From Paenibacillus_AB hodogayensis (lineage in GTDB: Bacteria > Bacillota > Bacilli > Paenibacillales > NBRC-103111), in assembly GCF_039536325.1 (NCBI RefSeq), contig NZ_BAAAYO010000008.1, positions 124,001 through 188,000 on the forward strand: a stretch of DNA of 64,000 bases, in the 5' to 3' direction. Numbering within the stretch: the stretch's first letter is position 1; each line of letters begins with the position of its first letter. The notes under the pieces were generated by a model, which was not told the DNA's origin, did no database searches, and was given only the letters and a program-made list of their open reading frames with translations. Made by a program: the position numbers and the translations under genes. Positions 33,533-41,601 of this stretch are shown here, in pieces.

Positions 33533-33666
33533 GGCGCCTGTCCTCCTGATCTGGACGAAGCCGTCCGTTGAATGTCATTCCATTATAGCACAATGGTCCT
33601 TTCAAAAGGCACTCTTCGCTACGAGGAGAATAGCCTTGTTTTCAATAAATACAAACATACGTTCGC

Positions 33667-33695
33667 TTGACGATCGAGCCATAATCCCGTAATAT
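33667..33695 (+). promoter_or_regulatory. Promoter of the guanidine riboswitch transcript
   Basis: TTGACG (33667-33672), a 17-base spacer and TAATAT (33690-33695). CAAACATACGTTCG, close to the Bacillus LexA box, abuts the -35 on its left. Confidence 0.75.
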
Positions 33696-33712
33696 GTGGG
33701 CTACTGAAAAAA

Positions 33713-33809
33713 GTTTTCTAGGGTTCCGCGATTGCCGGCAATCGGTCTGGTCCGAGAGAAAACGCGCAGAGGGATACCGCTGCGGACACGGAGGGATAAA
33801 AGCCCGGGA
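33713..33809 (+). promoter_or_regulatory. Guanidine-I riboswitch (ykkC/yxkD leader)
   Basis: The conserved ykkC class I segments occur in order and spacing: TCTAGGGTTCCG, CTGGTCCGAGAGAAAAC, ACACGGAGGGATAAAAGCCCGGGAG. These are hallmark sequences of the guanidinium aptamer. The 3' strand of the aptamer (AAAAGCCCGGG) is also the 5' strand of the terminator stem, so guanidinium binding would prevent termination and turn on the SMR exporter pair. It acts in cis in the mRNA leader. Confidence 0.95.
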
Positions 33810-33845
33810 GGATGTCATTTCGATGATATCAGCCCAGGGCTTTTT
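33798..33845 (+). terminator. Riboswitch-controlled terminator
   Basis: AAAAGCCC(GGG) pairs with (CCCA)GGGCTTTTT around an inner hairpin GATGTCAT-TTCG-ATGATATC, followed by five T. It shares its 5' strand with the aptamer. Confidence 0.9.
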
Positions 33846-33956
33846 CTGTGCGCTTTTTCCGCCTGCCGGGCTTGCCCGCTCTCATTCGCGGCAGGCGGCA
33901 AGGTTGAATGCGGGACGCTCTTTATGCACAAAACATAGAAGAAAGAGGTGTTGACG

Positions 33957-34298
33957 ATGAATCGCAACTGGATGCTGGTATTCACTGCCGGTTTGTTCGA
34001 AATCGCTTGGGTCAGCGGCTTGAAGCATGCTGATACGATCCTCGCCTGGATCGGCACTATTGCGGCTATCCTGATCAGTATGGACTTATTGATCCGCGCA
34101 TCGAAGCGGCTGCCGGTCGGAACTACCTATGCCGTATTTACGGGCATCGGCACAGCAGGCACCGTTCTGCTGGAAATGCTCGTATTCGGAGAGCCGTTCC
34201 GGCTGGCCAAGCTGCTGCTCATTTTGCTGCTCTTGGCCGGGGTTGTCGGTCTGAAGACGATAACGAAGGAACACGACGTCAAGGAGGTGGGCAACTGA
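33957..34298 (+). CDS. SMR guanidinium exporter subunit, GdnC/YkkC-type
   Basis: A 113-residue four-helix small multidrug resistance protein. The Glu in helix 1 (GLFEIAWVSGLKHAD) is the SMR proton/substrate site; GTTYAVFTGIGTAGTVL is the helix 3-4 signature. The C-terminal tail KEHDVKEVGN is polar. The ATG at 33957 has GAGG eight bases upstream (an in-frame GTG at 33948 is less suited). Its stop overlaps the next ATG by one base. With its partner it probably forms a heterodimeric guanidinium/H+ antiporter, as the riboswitch shows. Confidence 0.92.
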   Translation: MNRNWMLVFTAGLFEIAWVSGLKHADTILAWIGTIAAILISMDLLIRASKRLPVGTTYAVFTGIGTAGTVLLEMLVFGEPFRLAKLLLILLLLAGVVGLKTITKEHDVKEVGN

Positions 34299-34615
34299 TG
34301 GACTGGCTCGCACTCGTTCTCGCCGGATGTTTCGAAATTGTCGGCGTTTCCGGCATCAACTTGATCAATAAATCCAAGAGCAGCATGAGAGGCTATATTA
34401 CGCTCGCCGTCGGCTTCATCCTCAGCTTGTCGTGCCTCTCTTACGCAATGAGTACGATCTCGATGGGTACCGCCTATGCCATATGGACCGGCATCGGCAC
34501 CGTCGGCAGCACGCTGCTCGGTATGTTCGTCTATGGGGAATCGAAAGAATGGCGGCGCATTTTGTTCATCGCCATGGTGCTTTGCGCCGCTGTGGGCTTG
34601 AAGCTGATCGCCTAA
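34298..34615 (+). CDS. SMR guanidinium exporter subunit, GdnD/YkkD-type
   Basis: A 105-residue SMR protein with four helices: GCFEIVGVSGINL with the essential Glu, and GTAYAIWTGIGTVGSTLLGM in the third helix. AAGGAGGTGG precedes the ATG, whose first A is the last base of the upstream stop. The pair of distinct SMR genes in tandem is the ykkCD arrangement, with subunits in opposite membrane orientation. Confidence 0.92.
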   Translation: MDWLALVLAGCFEIVGVSGINLINKSKSSMRGYITLAVGFILSLSCLSYAMSTISMGTAYAIWTGIGTVGSTLLGMFVYGESKEWRRILFIAMVLCAAVGLKLIA

Positions 34616-34629
34616 ACGCGGATCAAAAA

Positions 34630-34655
34630 GTCCGGCACAGATAGCTCTGCCGGAC
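34630..34655 (-). terminator. Stem-loop after the SMR pair
   Basis: GTCCGGCA pairs with TGCCGGAC; the T run lies on the leftward side (TTTTTG). It may end either the SMR transcript or read-through from the sialidase-like gene. Confidence 0.6.
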
Positions 34656-34685
34656 GCACGCGTTGGGGACTGAACGGAATCGGAA

Positions 34686-34726
34686 AAAGCCCGGTTAATA
34701 TCGGAATACGATATGTGCCGGGCTTT
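34686..34726 (-). terminator. Terminator of the sialidase-like gene
   Basis: AAAGCCCGG (34686-34694) pairs with CCGGGCTTT (34718-34726); leftward it runs into TTTTTCC. It lies 126 bases after the stop. Confidence 0.7.
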
Positions 34727-34852
34727 GGTCAGACTGCCGATCTGCCGCCGCTCTATCCATTGTTCACCGGTACCTCATGGTGCGCCTGTAGCAGCTGTCG
34801 GCCTGAAGCGAAAATATCGCACAAATGCGCATGTGGCAAAGGGTCTGCTCGC

Positions 34853-35941
34853 TTAGGCGTACAGCTGGGAAGCGGCAATTTTGCGTATCTTCAGTCTCGC
34901 CAAGCATATGCCGTCCTCCGCTTCGCCGGCACAATACGCCAGCAGCACAGCGCGACCGGTAAAATGGATGGCGACGTAGCAGCAGCCGTTGCGATCCTCT
35001 TCGCGTTCCACTGCGAAATGCCGGCCCCACGTCCTCCCGTCGTCCTTGCTGATCGCCCCGATAAGCGGCGTACGGCCCCAGCTGTGCTTGTCGACCGGAC
35101 GTGTATTGTACGTCGGAATCGGGTTCCACACCGCAAGCAAATCGCCGCTGTCCGGATCCCGCTTCATCGATAACGGGGAGCATGGCGACGTGAATTGCGA
35201 CGGAACCGGATTGCTCCACGATTCGCCTCCGTCGTGGGAAAACATCTCGTATTGGCGGCCCAGATCGGTACGCGCCCATCCCCACAGCGTTCCGTTCGCA
35301 AGCTCGATAAGGCCGGGCTCCTGTAAACCGCTTCCCGTATTGGGCATCCCGATCGCGCAAAAGTTCCTTGCCTCTCGCCAAGTACGGCCGTCGTCGTCGG
35401 ATAAAAAGAAATAAGCGATCGATCTGCCGTCGAACGAGCCCCATTCCGTTTCGCTGCTCGTCTTCATCCGGTGGAAGCCGCACGGTACGACGAGTCTGCC
35501 CGTCGACAGACGGACGACCCGGTCGTTATTCGTTACGTAATACCCTTTGCCCGGCACGCAGCAAACCGGCTCGCCCCATGTCGAGCCTTCGTCGGACGAT
35601 CTGCGCACGTGCAGACGCGTGTCGTGCCAGCCGTAACGCAGCACGTAAAACAGGCCGATATCGCCATTACCGAGCCGCAGCAGCGACACGCTCATGATAT
35701 TGAGGGCATCGTGCTCCTCGGGCGTGGCGATAATCTCTTCGCCGGTCCACGTGTCGCCGCCGTCGGCCGAATAGCGGGCCGCTATGTACGCCTTCGCGTC
35801 GTCATTGGCCGATTTCCCGGTAAAACGGCTGTACACGAACAGCAGCCTTCCGTCGTTCAGATCGATGAATGCGCCTTCGCTGTTGCGCGGATTGCCTTCA
35901 AGCGGACGCAAGTCCAGCACAACATTCCCCTTTTGTTCCAA
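34853..35941 (-). CDS. Sialidase/BNR-repeat six-bladed propeller hydrolase
   Basis: A 362-residue protein with five Asp-box repeats: SADGGDTWTG, SSDEGSTWGE, SDDDGRTWRE, SHDGGESWSN and SKDDGRTWGR, one per blade, giving a propeller of exo-alpha-sialidase superfamily. No signal peptide, so it acts inside the cell. I choose a TTG at 35941 with AGAGGAG eight bases upstream; an ATG at 35974 would add 11 residues but lacks a ribosome site. A palindromic operator and a cre-like site lie upstream, so carbon regulation is likely. The sugar cleaved may not be sialic acid. Confidence 0.83.
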   Translation of the reverse strand: MEQKGNVVLDLRPLEGNPRNSEGAFIDLNDGRLLFVYSRFTGKSANDDAKAYIAARYSADGGDTWTGEEIIATPEEHDALNIMSVSLLRLGNGDIGLFYVLRYGWHDTRLHVRRSSDEGSTWGEPVCCVPGKGYYVTNNDRVVRLSTGRLVVPCGFHRMKTSSETEWGSFDGRSIAYFFLSDDDGRTWREARNFCAIGMPNTGSGLQEPGLIELANGTLWGWARTDLGRQYEMFSHDGGESWSNPVPSQFTSPCSPLSMKRDPDSGDLLAVWNPIPTYNTRPVDKHSWGRTPLIGAISKDDGRTWGRHFAVEREEDRNGCCYVAIHFTGRAVLLAYCAGEAEDGICLARLKIRKIAASQLYA

Positions 35942-35974
35942 GCTTACCACTCCTCTGGTATCATGATCTTTCAA

Positions 35975-35986
35975 TGAACCGGTTCA
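35975..35986. promoter_or_regulatory. Palindromic operator, LacI-like core
   Basis: TGAACCGGTTCA is a perfect 12-base palindrome with the central CG of LacI-family operators. It lies 34 bases before the TTG start of the sialidase-like gene. No LacI-family gene is in the window. Confidence 0.5.
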
Positions 35987-36044
35987 AACGCCTTTGACGA
36001 ACGAAACCAATTCAATCATCTAGGTATCGCTCCATTAGATGTGT

Positions 36045-36058
36045 TGTAAGCGATTACC
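36045..36058. promoter_or_regulatory. Candidate CcpA cre site
   Basis: TGTAAGCGATTACC matches the cre consensus (TGNAANCGNWNNCA) except at the last base. It is about 105 bases upstream of the sialidase-like start, a usual distance for catabolite control. The 362-base gap 35975-36336 otherwise contains the operator, AT-rich sequence, a terminator and one tiny frame. Confidence 0.45.
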
Positions 36059-36171
36059 AAAATCACATGTGTAATGGTTTGACCATATTCATGTTGCTCT
36101 ATTCAGATTAGCCGATCGGCGATAAAATTTCAACCTTAATTTTCCAGCGAAAATTCCAAAAAAACGAAACC

Positions 36172-36201
36172 GGCTGACGTCGGTTGAATACGACGCCAGC
36201 C
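36172..36201 (-). terminator. Terminator after the FAD oxidoreductase gene
   Basis: GGCTGACGTCG and CGACGCCAGCC pair with one mismatch; leftward the stem is followed by GGTTTCGTTTTTTT. Confidence 0.75.
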
Positions 36202-36247
36202 AGCAAGAACGACTGTTTATTCCATTTTCAACGAAGAAGGCTTGGCC

Positions 36248-36337
36248 CTACTCGTGCTTGCTCGGTCGGTACAGCTTAAAGCTATCATCGCCGGACCAGA
36301 TATCGATAGTGCTTCCCAATGACGGTAGATGCGGCAT
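36248..36337 (-). CDS. Possible 29-residue frame coupled to the FAD oxidoreductase
   Basis: The oxidoreductase stop is TAATG: the second A starts an ATG frame reading MPHLPSLGSTIDIWSGDDSF and ending after RPSKHE. Composition looks protein-like (IDIWSGDDSFKLYR). It could be a real short peptide read by reinitiation, or the old C-terminus of the oxidoreductase displaced by a frameshift. There is no independent ribosome site. Confidence 0.25.
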   Translation of the reverse strand: MPHLPSLGSTIDIWSGDDSFKLYRPSKHE

Positions 36338-37851
36338 TACGGAAGCACGAGCTTCCCTGCATTGAACTGGGCAATCTGTTCGTCGGTCAAGTCGGCGATT
36401 TTGTTCTTACCCTTCACCCCGGTCACCTTGATGCCATACTGCTTGTCGATCGCCTGCTGCAGCTTCTGCAGCTCTTTCTCCGGCAACTCGGACAGCAGCC
36501 GCCCAACGCCCGCCTTGGCCATCATGATGCCGATCACCTCGGCGGCCAATGCCGTATTCGGCTGAATGCGCGCGCTGCCGTAAGCGACAGCCGAAGAGCC
36601 TACGTTTTTGCCGGCGACGAATACGTTGGAATAGCCTTTCGGAATGAATGAACGCAGCGGCATGCCGTACTTGTCGGGTATCCCTTTCCGCTCGCCCCAC
36701 GTATGCTCGATCGTTCCTTGCAGGTCTATCGGATATCCGGCTATGCTTACGTTATCCGCGAACATTTTGCCGCTCATCAGATCCGAGCCTTGCAGCACGT
36801 ATTCGGTCTCGTACCGGTCGTAATCGCGTATATACAAATAGTTCGGAAACCCGTTCAGCTCGGCGTTCTCCCAGCCTGGCAGCTCCCCGCGAAGATGCGC
36901 CAAAACCCGCTCGGTCTCCCGCTTGCCGTTCTCCATCGCCTTGCGCACGCTCTCCGGATTCGCCGGATCGATATTGTACAGCAGCAGAGCGTTGATCAGC
37001 GCTTCGCCGTCAAGCTGATTGATAATATTCAGCCCGCGCAGAAACACTTCGGGGCTGCTCGGCTGGAACCGGCTCCCGACTTTGCCGAAGCCCCATGTGA
37101 ACGTATCGGTCACGGTCGTCGTCTCGCCGAACTTCTCCTCGCGCTCCTTCTTGCTGAGCTTGCCGATCTCCTTGCGGAACTTGTCCCAATCGACATTGCG
37201 GAACTTCATCATCAGCGAGGACGCCATATGGTCCTTCGGCTTCGAGCCGGGGAATACCGTCTCTATGCCGGGAATGCGCTGCAGTCCAAGCTTGCTCGTC
37301 AAAGCCGCGAAGTCGGTATTGTCCACCCAGTAGCGGGCCGTGACCGTCTTCGTCTGGCCGTCCTTCGTCCGGTAGGAAATGGAGCCGATCTTCCGCTTGC
37401 CTGTAGCGCTGTCTTGCTCGATAGCTATGTCGGTGAGGACAACGCCCGAATCGATCGGAATGTCGGCAGCGAGCCTATTGTAATAGTCGCGGAACTCCCC
37501 GCTTTTGCGGATCGATCCTTGCTTGTAAATGTCGAACAGCTCCTTGACCCGGCCTTGCAGCAGCGACTTGCCGCCTTCGGCGGACGGCTCGTCCAAAAAC
37601 TGCATTTCTCCTTGAATGAGCTGACCGCCCGGCTGCTCGCGCGGGTCGAGCACGACGACGTTCAATCCTTCGTCCTTGGCCGCTTTCGCCAGGTACATCC
37701 CTTCGATCTCCGAGCCGATTACGACAACATCGGGCTTGTCCGGATCGCCATAGGCCACTTTCGGGGCCGGTGTCTGCTTCGCATCCTTGCAGCCGGTCAG
37801 CACCCCGGTCAATAGGAGCAGCAATGCCGCTCCGCTAATGATCTTTTTCAT
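36337..37851 (-). CDS. FAD-dependent oxidoreductase, lipoprotein
   Basis: A 504-residue exported lipoprotein (lipobox LTGC, Cys about 20). After a short linker a Rossmann-like segment reads DVVVIGSEIEGMYLAKAAKDEG, with the flavin loop GxGxxG altered to GSEIEG, followed by the Glu/Asp strand VVVLDPREQPGGQ that matches FAD_oxidored proteins. The C-terminal GKNVGSSAVAYGSARIQPNTALAAEVIG is the second flavin-binding block. FAD binding outside the membrane is unusual; many Paenibacillus relatives have this form. Substrate unknown. GAGGGGG precedes the ATG at 37851. Confidence 0.8.
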   Translation of the reverse strand: MKKIISGAALLLLLTGVLTGCKDAKQTPAPKVAYGDPDKPDVVVIGSEIEGMYLAKAAKDEGLNVVVLDPREQPGGQLIQGEMQFLDEPSAEGGKSLLQGRVKELFDIYKQGSIRKSGEFRDYYNRLAADIPIDSGVVLTDIAIEQDSATGKRKIGSISYRTKDGQTKTVTARYWVDNTDFAALTSKLGLQRIPGIETVFPGSKPKDHMASSLMMKFRNVDWDKFRKEIGKLSKKEREEKFGETTTVTDTFTWGFGKVGSRFQPSSPEVFLRGLNIINQLDGEALINALLLYNIDPANPESVRKAMENGKRETERVLAHLRGELPGWENAELNGFPNYLYIRDYDRYETEYVLQGSDLMSGKMFADNVSIAGYPIDLQGTIEHTWGERKGIPDKYGMPLRSFIPKGYSNVFVAGKNVGSSAVAYGSARIQPNTALAAEVIGIMMAKAGVGRLLSELPEKELQKLQQAIDKQYGIKVTGVKGKNKIADLTDEQIAQFNAGKLVLP

Positions 37852-37940
37852 AGTTCCCCCTCTAATCATAATATTTCCTTATATTAGACGAAACAAAAGC
37901 GGATTCGTTTCATCCCGCAAAGAAAGCAAGTCAAAAAGAA

Positions 37941-37964
37941 AAGCCCCGATGCTTGATCGGGACT
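37941..37964 (-). terminator. Terminator after the DUF2087 gene
   Basis: AAGCCCCGAT pairs with ATCGGGACTT; leftward the stem is followed by TTTTCTTTTT. It lies five bases from the stop. Confidence 0.8.
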
Positions 37965-37968
37965 TGAT

Positions 37969-39120
37969 TTAATCGGCGGGCTCCTTGTTGTAGCCCCGTT
38001 CCCCAAACGGCTGCAGTTCCTCCAACCGACGCCGTTCCAGCCGCTTCAACTGCTCGCGCTTTTCCTTCAAAGTCGGCGGTGTGTCAGTCTCAGGCTGCCA
38101 GACGTCCAGCACCTCGAATGCAAAAGCTTCCTCGCCGTGCTCCGTCCAATCGCTTTGCAGAACACGATTGTCGTAAACGCCGGTTTGCAAGCCGAAGCGA
38201 ATCCGATTCATGGTACCGCGCATATTGGACGACGATTCCACAAACATTTTGCCGTTCCGCCTGTTGACTAGCATGAAGACACCGGCCTGCTGCACGTCGG
38301 CCGCTCCCCCCGCTTTGCCGCGCCCCGGCCCCATCGGCATATTGCCCGGCTCCTGCTCCTTCAACCAATATTCGCTGCCGTCGTCCCGGCGCTCCATAAA
38401 GCCGAAATCGATCAAATACCGGCGCAGCGTCACATAATCGGGATAAGCCGCTTGGAGAATTTCGTTCAATTGTTTCTCCGAGTACGTTCTGCCCCGCTCG
38501 AACCGCTCGATCAGATGGGCCAGTATGACGATCTTGCGTTTATCCTTGCGCGGAAACTCCGTCAGCCGGCCCGACGGGCCTTCCGGAAAATATTTGCTTA
38601 TAATGTCGCTGCGGTCTTTATCGGTGATGGCATATTGCTCGTCCAGATGGGACCCGGCGCGCGGCGTTCGCGACAGCGGCTTTGGCCTGACGGTCTTCCG
38701 GTCGTTCAGCAGCTCCATCATGACGAGAAACAGCTTGGCCTGCTTCTCCTTCTCCCGCAGCATAAAGCGGTGATTGCGAATCGTCGAGGCGCTGCCGCCA
38801 TTGAGCTCGGTCACGATATCGCGATCGCTTACGCCGGCGTAGAACAGCCGGAGCAGCTGCTTTTGCAAATCGGATAGGCCGGTCAGCTTCTTGTCGAGCT
38901 GCAGCAAATAGTCGAACATCGAGCCGTGCGCTTCAGCCACGTGATGGGCGGCCGCCTTGCCGGCCTCGTACAGCTTCTGTTCCACCGGATAGACGACACC
39001 CTTCTCGAACTGTTCCCCGCAGACGAGACAATGGTAATGATCTGTCTCTTCCTCGTAAACGTACCCCTGCTTGATCTCCTCTATGGTTGCATCCCAGAGC
39101 TTGTCCTGCACATCAGACAT
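37969..39120 (-). CDS. DUF2087 protein with zinc-finger-like start and GIY-YIG-like end
   Basis: A 383-residue cytoplasmic protein of several parts. Residues about 28-60 read HCLVCGEQFEKG...HVAEAHG, like a C2H2-type zinc finger; about 75-125 a LuxR-like helix-turn-helix (LSDLQKQLLRLFYAGVSDRDIVTELNGGSASTIRNH); about 170-260 DUF2087 (FPRKDKRKIVILAHLIERF, YPDYVTLRRYLIDFGFMERR); about 275-345 a GIY-YIG-like segment (AGVFMLVNRRNGKMFVESS, NRIRFGLQTG). AGAGGTG precedes the ATG at 39120. It is probably a transcriptional regulator or a nucleic-acid-binding protein; the nuclease tyrosines are not clearly conserved. Confidence 0.78.
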   Translation of the reverse strand: MSDVQDKLWDATIEEIKQGYVYEEETDHYHCLVCGEQFEKGVVYPVEQKLYEAGKAAAHHVAEAHGSMFDYLLQLDKKLTGLSDLQKQLLRLFYAGVSDRDIVTELNGGSASTIRNHRFMLREKEKQAKLFLVMMELLNDRKTVRPKPLSRTPRAGSHLDEQYAITDKDRSDIISKYFPEGPSGRLTEFPRKDKRKIVILAHLIERFERGRTYSEKQLNEILQAAYPDYVTLRRYLIDFGFMERRDDGSEYWLKEQEPGNMPMGPGRGKAGGAADVQQAGVFMLVNRRNGKMFVESSSNMRGTMNRIRFGLQTGVYDNRVLQSDWTEHGEEAFAFEVLDVWQPETDTPPTLKEKREQLKRLERRRLEELQPFGERGYNKEPAD

Positions 39121-39286
39121 AAACGACACCTCTTATTGTCTACTTATTAACAAACATATTATCACTCCGACTTGATTCAGTCAATTTGGGCATCTGCCGC
39201 TCCGCAAACACACATTGCCGGTCCGCGCATACACTGAAGCACAGCCCGCTTTATGAAACCCCTTACTTATGTGGAGGTGTACCTAT

Positions 39287-40696
39287 ATGGACGTCTCGCT
39301 TTTATCGCTGCACTGGGTGTATCTCGCCTTCGTCATGCTCATCATCGGCTTTATGGTGATGAGGCGCGATACGACGGTCGTATGCGTAGTCGGCATCATC
39401 GCTCTCGGCCTGCTGGCCACCCATTCGATCAGCCAATCGGTCGGCGGAGTCTTCTCCGGATTCATCTATGCGATCAAAGAGCTGGTCGGCACGATCCTGG
39501 TCATTTCCCTGATCGTGGCGCTGAGCAAGCTGCTGATCCGCACCGGTATTAATGAAGTGATGATTTCCCCGGTTACTCGGCTGATCCGCACCCCTGCGCT
39601 CGCCTTCTGGGTTATCGGGATCGTCATGATGATCATCTCGTGGTTTTTCTGGCCGTCGCCGGCCGTCGCTCTCGTCGGGGCGGTGCTGCTGCCCGTTGCG
39701 ATCCGTGTCGGCTTGCCCGCGCTTGGCGTGGCGGTCTCGATGAACCTGTTCGGCCACGGGATTGCTTTGTCCGGGGACTTCGTCATTCAGGGAGCCCCGA
39801 AGCTGACGGCGGACGCCGCAGGTATTCCGGTATCCGACGTTATCAGTGCCAGCGTACCGCTCGTTCTCGTGATGGGCGCGGTCACGACCGTTATCGCTTA
39901 CTGGTATATGCGCAAAGATATGAAGAACGGGACATTAACGGCCTCAACCGGACTGGCCGCAGCCGCGCCGGGAGCGGACGTCCCGCCGGAGTCGTCCGCC
40001 GACAGCCCGCTCTCGCCTGCGGTAAGGCTTGGCGCCGCCATCGTCATCCCGATCCTGTTCGCGTTGGACATCGTAGCCATGTTCCAGCTTCATCTGCAGG
40101 GCGGCGACGCGACAGCGCTGATCGGCGGAACCGCCCTGCTGATCATGATCGTCTTGTCGATACTGACTCATCGCAGCGCGGGTCTGGAGAAGACGACATC
40201 CTATTTGATCGAAGGCTTTCTGTTCGGCTTCAAAGTGTTCGGCCCGGTTATCCCAATCGCCGCCTTCTTCTATTTGGGCGACTCCGCGTTCACGGATATT
40301 TTCGGCAAGGTGCTGCCCGAAGGCTCGCACGGCATCGTCAACGATCTCGGTCTGGCGCTGGCGCAAACGGTGCCGATCAATACCGCCATCAGTTCGGTAA
40401 CGCTGACCGCGGTGGGCGCCATTACGGGGCTGGACGGCTCCGGCTTCTCCGGCATCTCGCTGGCCGGCTCGATCGCGCACCTGTTCGCGGCGGCGATCGG
40501 TTCCGGCATCGCCACGCTGACAGCGCTTGGCCAGATCGCCGCGATTTGGGTCGGGGGCGGCACGCTCGTACCGTGGGCGCTCATCCCGGCCGCGGCCATT
40601 TGCGGCGTCGACCCGTTCGAGCTGGCGCGCCGCAACTTAAAGCCGGTCGTGATCGGCTTGGCGGTGACGACCGTCGTCGCTATGTTTCTGATTTAA
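39287..40696 (+). CDS. GntP-like permease of the ion-transporter superfamily
   Basis: A 469-residue membrane protein with about 11-12 hydrophobic helices and a charged, low-complexity loop in the middle (about residues 225-250, RKDMKNGTLTAS...ESSADSP). Re-entrant-like SGDFVIQGAPKL and GSGIATLTALGQIAAIWVGGGTLVPW near the end fit gluconate/citrate-type symporters. GGAGGTG lies seven bases before the ATG at 39287. A carboxylate substrate is likely but not defined. A good terminator follows. Confidence 0.75.
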   Translation: MDVSLLSLHWVYLAFVMLIIGFMVMRRDTTVVCVVGIIALGLLATHSISQSVGGVFSGFIYAIKELVGTILVISLIVALSKLLIRTGINEVMISPVTRLIRTPALAFWVIGIVMMIISWFFWPSPAVALVGAVLLPVAIRVGLPALGVAVSMNLFGHGIALSGDFVIQGAPKLTADAAGIPVSDVISASVPLVLVMGAVTTVIAYWYMRKDMKNGTLTASTGLAAAAPGADVPPESSADSPLSPAVRLGAAIVIPILFALDIVAMFQLHLQGGDATALIGGTALLIMIVLSILTHRSAGLEKTTSYLIEGFLFGFKVFGPVIPIAAFFYLGDSAFTDIFGKVLPEGSHGIVNDLGLALAQTVPINTAISSVTLTAVGAITGLDGSGFSGISLAGSIAHLFAAAIGSGIATLTALGQIAAIWVGGGTLVPWALIPAAAICGVDPFELARRNLKPVVIGLAVTTVVAMFLI

Positions 40697-40819
40697 TTCA
40701 AACTCGGAACCGAGCGTGTGTATCCGGAATGGTTCCGAAGCTGTGCAACAGTTCGGCGCTTTCGCCCGATACCGATTAAGGTCTGAGTTGTACTTTCGCG
40801 GAGCTTGTATCCGCGCTTT

Positions 40820-40863
40820 GCCCCGAGAGGCTCCGGGTGGTGCACCCGCTTCTCGGGGCTTTT
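40820..40863 (+). terminator. Terminator of the GntP-like permease
   Basis: GCCCCGAGAGGCTCCGGGTG pairs imperfectly with CACCCGCTTCTCGGGGC and is followed by TTTTC. It is the main feature of gap 40697-41061, which also holds a weak TTGACA-N16-TATTTA promoter (40903-40930) for tspO. Confidence 0.88.
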
Positions 40864-41024
40864 CATTATGCGAAATGAAGGGTAATGATAATAAACCGGG
40901 CTTTGACATGCACCTGTAGGCATGTATTTACGTCACAATGTACTACAATCAGCCTGACAAGCATACGAGTAGGTAGCGGAGCTTAAGCGGACGGGCAATC
41001 CGGCACGGGCACGCTCCGAACGAA

Positions 41025-41044
41025 AGAGACGGTTTGCCGTCTCT
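41025..41044 (+). promoter_or_regulatory. Hairpin just before the tspO ribosome site
   Basis: AGAGACGG-TTTG-CCGTCTCT is a perfect 8-base hairpin ending about four bases before AAGGAGGGG. In RNA it would sit next to the ribosome site and may affect translation or stability. Confidence 0.4.
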
Positions 41045-41061
41045 GCCAAGGAGGGGTTCGC

Positions 41062-41547
41062 ATGTGGTGGGATTCGCTTATTATCTTTGTCGTTACATTC
41101 GGACTGTTTACGTTGTCGGCCATCCTCTGGCCGACGGACCGGCAATGGTACGCCAGTCTGAACAAGCCTTCGTGGACGCCGCCGGCGAAATGGTTCGGCA
41201 TCGTCTGGACGGTGCTGTACGCGCTGATCGCCGCAGCGGTGACGATCGTATACGACCGGACGGATTCGTTTCAGGACGTATCGGCACATTGGCTGATCGC
41301 ACTCGCGGTCAATTACGCCTTCAACCAAGCTTTCAACTATGTGGAGTTTAAAGCGAAAAACTTGTTCGCCGGGTTCGTTGATACCTTGCTCGTGGCCGTC
41401 ACTGCCTGCTGGCTGCTGATCGAGACCGCCGCCTATTCCCGGCTTGCCGCTTGGCTGCTCGTCCCTTATTTGCTCTGGGCCAGCTTCGCCACGCTGTTGG
41501 CTTGGATGATTTTTCTCTTGAACCGGGACGAAGCGGAGGCCTACTAA
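41062..41547 (+). CDS. tspO: TspO/MBR-family membrane protein
   Basis: A 161-residue five-helix membrane protein. WYASLNKPSWTPPAKWFGIVWTVLYALIA carries the TspO signature (NKPxWxPP then W..Y); the C-terminal helices LLVPYLLWASFATLLAW follow the family. It binds porphyrins and has been linked to tetrapyrrole breakdown and stress; the ligand here is untested. AAGGAGGGG lies eight bases before the ATG. Confidence 0.92.
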   Translation: MWWDSLIIFVVTFGLFTLSAILWPTDRQWYASLNKPSWTPPAKWFGIVWTVLYALIAAAVTIVYDRTDSFQDVSAHWLIALAVNYAFNQAFNYVEFKAKNLFAGFVDTLLVAVTACWLLIETAAYSRLAAWLLVPYLLWASFATLLAWMIFLLNRDEAEAY

Positions 41548-41601
41548 AGGTAGAACTGCCGTCCCGGGAAGGGGCCGGGTACTGTACCATACAGCTAGGC
41601 C

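Noticed and set aside
33533..33666. Separate small RNA or gene between mug and the riboswitch promoter
   Set aside because: Only AT-rich promoter-like sequence and no stem-loop with T run; nothing supports a gene.
39287..40696. NhaC-type Na+/H+ antiporter as identity for the permease
   Set aside because: Helix count is similar, but the QGAPKL and GGGTLVPW segments fit gluconate/citrate-type carriers better; kept as GntP-like only.
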